This document shows positions 59,402-64,000 of a stretch of DNA of 64,000 nucleotides, piece by piece (position 1 is the stretch's first letter; every line of letters starts with the position of its first letter). Both the position numbers and the translations under genes were made by a program. Below the pieces are notes generated by a model, which saw nothing but the letters and a program-made list of their open reading frames with translations, searched no databases and was not told the origin of the DNA. This stretch comes from Alphaproteobacteria bacterium (lineage in GTDB: Bacteria > Pseudomonadota > Alphaproteobacteria > RF32 > CAG-239): contig JAGBLF010000031.1 in the NCBI GenBank assembly GCA_017635595.1, positions 1 through 64,000 of the forward strand, read 5' to 3'.

Positions 59402-61066
59402 CTATAATATTTTGTTTTCATAGCTGTCAAGCAGCGAAAATTCTTCATTTTCTTCGTTTTGGAATACCGGATGGATATTGTTGCGACGGTTTTGTTTGTG
59501 CCGTTTATTCATATTTTTAACGGCATCTTCATCGTAAACGGCAATTCGGTTGCGGCCGTTATGCTTTGCCAAATACATGGCATCGTCCACTTGGCGTAAC
59601 AATATTTCCAAACTGGCGGTTTTTTCCGAAGAAACCACACCGATACTGACCGTAAAGCGGATGATATTGCCTTCATCATCGGTAACGCCCGAATTTTCGA
59701 TGGTGGTACGCAGCCTTTCGGCAACAACCGAAGCGGTTTTAGTATCGGTATTATCGAGAAAAATAACAAATTCTTCGCCGCCGAATCTGGCAACAATGTC
59801 TTCCTCGCGCAACGAATGGCGGCATAATTCAGCCAGTTGAATCAAAACTTTGTCACCGTTTTTGTGACCGTAGGTATCGTTAATGTTTTTGAATTTATCG
59901 GCATCAAGCAGTAGCAAGCTGAAGTTTTGATGCTTTTTAATGCAGTTTTTAATGCTTTCGGGCACAACTTTTTCAAAGTAGCGACGATTCCAAGTCATGG
60001 TCAGCGGGTCTTTATCGGCCTGATTTTGGATTTTATTTTCGCGTTCTTTGCGTAAAGTTATATCCTGAAAAGCCATGTACAATGTCATTTCGTTGTTATA
60101 TTCGACGGGTTTTGCCGAAACCGAAAGCCAGAAAGGCGAGGCGGTGACTAAATTGCACACCATTAAATCAAAATCTTCGACCTCGTGTTTTTTCTCTAAA
60201 ATTTCAAAGAACTGGCGTCGATTGTTTTCATCAACAAAAAAATCGTTCAATTTGTGATAATGCAACTCTTTTTTTGTCAGACCGAATATATAGCCTGCTT
60301 TGTCGTTAATTAAAACCAAGCGGTTGTCGGTGAGGCGCGAGATAATAATCGGAAACGGCGATAAATCAATCATATTGTTGATTTGCAGATTAAGCTTGTC
60401 AATCATATTCCAGCTCTTTTGCAGTTCCGTCTGATAAATATTGAACCGCATAAATACGACGGCGACGGCAAAAATGTATATCCACAGCCATGTAAAAAGA
60501 TTTAAGTTTAACCAATTTATTTTGAAAAAATAAGTTGAAATTATCAATTTACCGCACAGCATAAATACTGATAATATCAGTAAAAAATTACCGGCGGAAC
60601 GATTTTGCCAAAAATGCAGAACGGTGCTTAATGACAGTAAAGATATACCGACCAGCGTAAATACGGCGCTTAAGTGGTAGCCGCGACCGCTTCCGTAGTC
60701 GATAAACGAGTAATATACGCATGATGTTAATCCGAGCGAAATATAAAAAGTCAGTGTTTCTTTATTGGCCGAAGTGTTGTTATAAAGTTCGGATGCGGCA
60801 TTAATCCACAAAAGAGATGTCATCATGGCAATCAACATTAAGACAAACGATACAAAATTATAATTGAGACCGATTTTGTATAATACATGTTCGTGCGTTG
60901 ACAGATAAGTCAAAAGCAAAATCAGCAGACCGCCGAGCTGAAATTGAAACAGGCCTCGGAAATACTTATGATCCTTAATCAAAAAAACTGAACCGATGCC
61001 TAAAAATAACGACAAAATGCCGAATAATATGTTGTATCCCGAATAAAATATATTTGCACTTAACAT
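59402..61066 (-). CDS. membrane PAS-GGDEF diguanylate cyclase
   Basis: 554 aa. About eight N-terminal membrane helices (1-210), a PAS sensor domain (about 228-345, with PFPIIISRLTDNRLVLIN), and a C-terminal GGDEF domain with DADKFKNINDTYGHKNGD and the active site RFGGEEF. An RxxD inhibitory site (REED) lies five residues before the active site, so product inhibition by c-di-GMP is expected. A basic tail follows. No other c-di-GMP gene is in the window. ATG 61066 is chosen over 61129 because it starts at the first membrane segment; ribosome binding site is weak for both. Confidence 0.9.
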   Translation of the reverse strand: MLSANIFYSGYNILFGILSLFLGIGSVFLIKDHKYFRGLFQFQLGGLLILLLTYLSTHEHVLYKIGLNYNFVSFVLMLIAMMTSLLWINAASELYNNTSANKETLTFYISLGLTSCVYYSFIDYGSGRGYHLSAVFTLVGISLLSLSTVLHFWQNRSAGNFLLILSVFMLCGKLIISTYFFKINWLNLNLFTWLWIYIFAVAVVFMRFNIYQTELQKSWNMIDKLNLQINNMIDLSPFPIIISRLTDNRLVLINDKAGYIFGLTKKELHYHKLNDFFVDENNRRQFFEILEKKHEVEDFDLMVCNLVTASPFWLSVSAKPVEYNNEMTLYMAFQDITLRKERENKIQNQADKDPLTMTWNRRYFEKVVPESIKNCIKKHQNFSLLLLDADKFKNINDTYGHKNGDKVLIQLAELCRHSLREEDIVARFGGEEFVIFLDNTDTKTASVVAERLRTTIENSGVTDDEGNIIRFTVSIGVVSSEKTASLEILLRQVDDAMYLAKHNGRNRIAVYDEDAVKNMNKRHKQNRRNNIHPVFQNEENEEFSLLDSYENKIL

Positions 61067-61205
61067 TGTTACACCATATTTTAACTTAATATGCCTTATT
61101 CTATACTTAAATATTATAAAAACAAACATTATTTAAAAAAAATAGTGAAAAAATTTTTTTATGGTATAGAATGACTGCAGTCTGATTATTTTTAAGGATA
61201 AACAA

Positions 61206-62393
61206 ATGACGTATAAAGTTCCGGATCATTACAGCTATAAATTTAAGTTTAATATAGATAAATTACCGGCGATTCAGCGAGACAGACTGTCTTTCAAACT
61301 GACGGTATTCGGCTTGATTTTCGGTGCGCTCTTTATGCTTATCGGCGGTTTTGAAATTGTATCCTATTTTATTGCCGGAACTAATCCCGAAAGCTATGAT
61401 TTTAACTTGCCGGAAGGTGTGTCGGCCGCCGATATTGCCGTACGTCGTTATACTTTTGATACATTTTTGCTGCTTTTCGGTATGTTGATTGTCGGCTTGT
61501 CGATTATGGGTATATTCCGCTATAAAACGGTCTGTTTTGACGGCGATACCGTTAAAATCGTTCATAAACCGCTGTTCGGTGCGGAAATTACCGAAACCGA
61601 AGCCTTATACAATTATATAGGCGTTTTATTGAAAATAGAATATTATCAGCTCGGTATGATTAACCGTAATCGATATATTATTGAATTGTACCACAAAGAA
61701 AAAAATAAGCGTGTGCCGCTTTATATTTCAACCAGCGGTGAAGATATACGCCAAATTTGGGAACAATATGCCGAAAAACTGAAAATGCCGGCACTGTTTA
61801 TGACGGATCATGGTTTGGTTTCCAGAAATCATAAAGAGTTGAACCGGACTTTGAAAGATATGTCAAAGCGTTGGCACTTAAATACATTGTTTAAGGAAGA
61901 AGAACATGTTCCTTCTTCGGTTAAGTATATTGTTAAACCGAGTAAAGTGATTTTGATGGAACGGCGCTTGTTTTTTGATATATATACGATTTTGGCGTTT
62001 TTCGGGGTTGTGCTGCTGGGCGGGGTGGCCGTGTATGCCGGTATCAATTATGATATTGTTATGTCATATATCGGTACGCTGTGGTTTATTATAGGACTAC
62101 TGGTGTGTTTTTTGGTTGTGGCGGTTTCACTGGTTATGATATTCAGTAAAGATGTGCTGATTATATCTAAAGAAGATGTTGTGCTCGGGCATAATATTTC
62201 GTATTTGCGTTTAGATGTTGAATTTATGCAAAAAGGTGATATCGAGGCTGTTGATATAGGTCATAATCCGCTTACCGACCGCTATTACCTTTCTATAATT
62301 TCGCATAATAAACACATGGTTTTCGGTAAAAATATGCCGATTCATGATTTGCGATGGATACGCGGTTTGGTAATACGCGAGATCGTAAAGTAG
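61206..62393 (+). CDS. hypothetical membrane protein with two similar halves
   Basis: 395 aa, family not recognised. Each half has a pair of membrane helices (about 33-58 and 85-108; 257-280 and 288-318) followed by a beta-rich soluble segment (FDGDTVKIVHKPLFGAEITE; ISKEDVVLGHNISYLRLD) that resembles bPH-like domains. Internal duplication is likely. GGATAA precedes the ATG. Divergent from the diguanylate cyclase gene, with 139 AT-rich bases between. Confidence 0.55.
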   Translation: MTYKVPDHYSYKFKFNIDKLPAIQRDRLSFKLTVFGLIFGALFMLIGGFEIVSYFIAGTNPESYDFNLPEGVSAADIAVRRYTFDTFLLLFGMLIVGLSIMGIFRYKTVCFDGDTVKIVHKPLFGAEITETEALYNYIGVLLKIEYYQLGMINRNRYIIELYHKEKNKRVPLYISTSGEDIRQIWEQYAEKLKMPALFMTDHGLVSRNHKELNRTLKDMSKRWHLNTLFKEEEHVPSSVKYIVKPSKVILMERRLFFDIYTILAFFGVVLLGGVAVYAGINYDIVMSYIGTLWFIIGLLVCFLVVAVSLVMIFSKDVLIISKEDVVLGHNISYLRLDVEFMQKGDIEAVDIGHNPLTDRYYLSIISHNKHMVFGKNMPIHDLRWIRGLVIREIVK

Positions 62394-62470
62394 ATTTAAT
62401 TGAAAAAATTGTTTGCTTTATGGCTCTTTTTTTGTTATTGCTTATGATAATTTGTTAACAAAAGGATAAG

Positions 62471-63253
62471 ATGATGGCTAAGAATGTAAAGAAAAATGTA
62501 AAAACTCCGGCACAAAAAGAAAACGCTCGGAAAATAAAACCGGCTGCCGCTAAAGAAACACCGCAAATTAAACGCGTTGTCCGCGATACGTCGAACATTA
62601 ATCCGGAATTTACCGATGCGTTTATTCAGGAAGTTGATGAGGACGTTAAAAACGATAATTTACAGGTTTTGTGGAACCGTTACGGCGTATTTGTTATTTT
62701 ATTTGTGGTTTTGGCTGTAACGGCAACCGTTTCGGTTGACAGAATCAGAAGTTGGAAAATGGCTCAAAATCAGCGCAACACCGAAGAATATATGATTGCC
62801 GCGCAGTTGAGAGAAAATCCGGAAGATACTATGACGGCTTTGCAAAAAATTTCAAAAGATAATCGCGGTCTTTTCAGCGATTTTGCCCGTTTACAAATTG
62901 CTAACGTGCTTTTGAGCCGAGATAAAGTCGACGAAGCCATGGAAGCTCTTAATAATTTAGCGAACGATAAACAAACTAACACTGAAGTTAAGCATATCGC
63001 TTTAATCAAACTGGCAACTTATAAAGTTGACAGCCTTTCAAAAACCGAAATGGAAACCTTGTTACAACCGGTATTGGCCGAAGACAGTTCCTGGAAGCCG
63101 CTGGCTCAGGATTTATTGGCAATGTCGGCCGTTAAAAACGGTGATATCGAAACCGCTAAATCTATTTATGAAAACATACTCAAAATCAAAGATTTGCCGG
63201 AATCTTTCCGTGGAAAAATTCAGGATATGCTGTCGTCGTTGAGCGATATGTAA
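62471..63253 (+). CDS. membrane-anchored TPR-like protein upstream of bamB
   Basis: 260 aa. A basic, Lys-rich cytoplasmic N-terminus (1-65), one transmembrane helix (about 75-95, GVFVILFVVLAVTATVSV), then a periplasmic helical region with TPR-like repeats (about 110-255). It corresponds to the YfgM/TPR_21 protein that precedes bamB in many Proteobacteria and helps periplasmic folding and outer-membrane assembly. AAGGATAAG precedes ATG 62471 or 62474. The bamB gene starts 23 bp downstream. Confidence 0.8.
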   Translation: MMAKNVKKNVKTPAQKENARKIKPAAAKETPQIKRVVRDTSNINPEFTDAFIQEVDEDVKNDNLQVLWNRYGVFVILFVVLAVTATVSVDRIRSWKMAQNQRNTEEYMIAAQLRENPEDTMTALQKISKDNRGLFSDFARLQIANVLLSRDKVDEAMEALNNLANDKQTNTEVKHIALIKLATYKVDSLSKTEMETLLQPVLAEDSSWKPLAQDLLAMSAVKNGDIETAKSIYENILKIKDLPESFRGKIQDMLSSLSDM

Positions 63254-63276
63254 TTTAAAAAATTTGCGAGGTGAAT

Positions 63277-64000
63277 ATGTTGAAGCATAACTCATTATTG
63301 TTGGTCGGATGCTTGATTTCCGCTGTGATGTTGTCTTCTTGCTCAAATAACAAGGTACTGCCGAAAGGAACTCGGGTCTCGGTTTTGGATCAGATTTCTT
63401 CGGTTAAGCCGGATGTAGCGGATGGTTCCGTCGATATTTCGGTGCCGGAAGCTGTTGAAAATGCCGATTGGCTGCAGGCTGATATGAATGCTCAACATCG
63501 TTTATCTAACATTAAAGTCGGAACAGATATGAAAAAACAATGGTCTTCCGGCTTCGGCAAAGGCAGATCCAAACGTGAATTTTTAATTTCAAAACCGCTG
63601 GTCAAAGGAAGTACGGTTTATACACTCGATGCCGCCGGCCGGTTATCGGCCTTTAATTTGGCAGACGGTGAAGAACTCTGGTCGGAAAAATTGCTTGCCA
63701 ATAATAAATATGTGAGTGATACGGCTCTGAAAGGCGTCGGTTTGGCTATCGAGGATTCCGCTCTCTATATTACGACGGGTTTCGGTGTTGTGGTTGCCGC
63801 AAATGTTAAAGACGGCAGCAAAATCTGGGAAAGAAATTTGCAAACACCTTTAAGAATAGCTCCGTCGGTTGCCGGTGATAAAGTGTTTGTTCAAAGCGTT
63901 GATAATAAATTTTATGCGCTTGATAAAAAAAGCGGTGAAATACAGTGGGATTATGATATAGCTATGGAAGACACGACAATGGTCGGCGGTGCCGTGGCTG
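63277..64000 (+). CDS. bamB: outer membrane assembly lipoprotein BamB (3' end outside window)
   Basis: First 241 codons of an open frame running off the window. The N-terminus is a lipoprotein signal peptide with lipobox MLSSC (Cys at codon 22), followed by a beta-propeller protein with PQQ-like repeats: GSTVYTLDAAGRLSAFNLAD then GEELWSEK, AANVKDGSKIWERNL, and YALDKKSGEIQWDYD. BamB is the propeller scaffold of the BAM complex that inserts outer-membrane proteins. GCGAGG precedes the ATG. Partner TPR gene directly upstream supports the call. Confidence 0.92.
   Translation, partial: MLKHNSLLLVGCLISAVMLSSCSNNKVLPKGTRVSVLDQISSVKPDVADGSVDISVPEAVENADWLQADMNAQHRLSNIKVGTDMKKQWSSGFGKGRSKREFLISKPLVKGSTVYTLDAAGRLSAFNLADGEELWSEKLLANNKYVSDTALKGVGLAIEDSALYITTGFGVVVAANVKDGSKIWERNLQTPLRIAPSVAGDKVFVQSVDNKFYALDKKSGEIQWDYDIAMEDTTMVGGAVA

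Overview
The window looks like chromosome of an AT-rich, Gram-negative alphaproteobacterium, probably anaerobic or microaerophilic and host-associated, perhaps one of the uncultured gut lineages. The alphaproteobacterial signs are a CtrA master cell-cycle regulator, the order nuoL-nuoM-nuoN-birA-RNase J, the block DUF374-waaA-lpxK, the operon lpxI-lpxB, and a TPR protein followed by bamB. Flavodiiron protein, a bacterial serpin and a tannase-like esterase point to a low-oxygen, host-associated life. The placement is inferred from gene content; no rRNA gene is present.

Layout. 1-9.2 kb: tRNA-Lys, a small unknown gene, three very divergent complex I antiporter-like subunits, birA, RNase J and a CgeB-like glycosyltransferase. 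9.2-11.1 kb: a probable HNH toxin with a SUKH-type immunity gene. 11-17 kb: late lipid A/Kdo genes (lpxK, waaA, DUF374 acyltransferase), a PreT/GltD-like flavoprotein, a MATE exporter and tRNA-Val. 17-26.3 kb: Nudix hydrolase, flavodiiron-aquaporin operon, prepilin with a perfect CtrA box, GT-C-like membrane protein, chromate transporter pair, adenosine kinase-like gene and a Cys/His-rich membrane protein. 26.4-37 kb: tRNA-Thr with tandem copies of its 3' end, small enzymes, an LpxA-like protein, a possible papain-like effector, an oxidoreductase, tRNA-Pro with direct repeats and two Spy/CpxP-like periplasmic proteins. 37-49 kb: YmdB-type phosphodiesterase, ctrA with two pilin-like genes, a dikinase of rifampin-phosphotransferase layout, a HAD protein, transporters, tRNA-Glu, an ACP-like protein, serpin and tannase-like esterase. 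49-64 kb: tRNA-Gly with repeats, lpxI-lpxB-comEC, two small orphan genes, a prepilin between two repeat arrays, transketolase, an RNA methyltransferase, a diguanylate cyclase, a two-domain membrane protein, a TPR protein and the start of bamB.

Three patterns cut across the ordinary annotation. (1) Five small orphan genes (20397-, 28336-, 45452+, 53733+, 54220+) share one architecture: TTGACA-N16/17-TAnnnT promoter, short AU-rich leader without a Shine-Dalgarno, an ORF usually richer in GC than its surroundings, and a strong terminator within about 25 bp of the stop. Most other genes here have clear Shine-Dalgarno sequences. (2) Three tRNA genes (Thr, Pro, Gly) are followed by tandem copies of their own 3' end plus terminator. 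The Thr, Gly and Glu loci also share a structured module with a conserved 20-base core. (3) The NuoL/M/N homologues keep their operon place and fold but appear to have lost most of the charged residues of the proton channels. Four pilin-like proteins with a shared Cys-rich C-terminus, some tied to CtrA by position or binding site, form a further theme.
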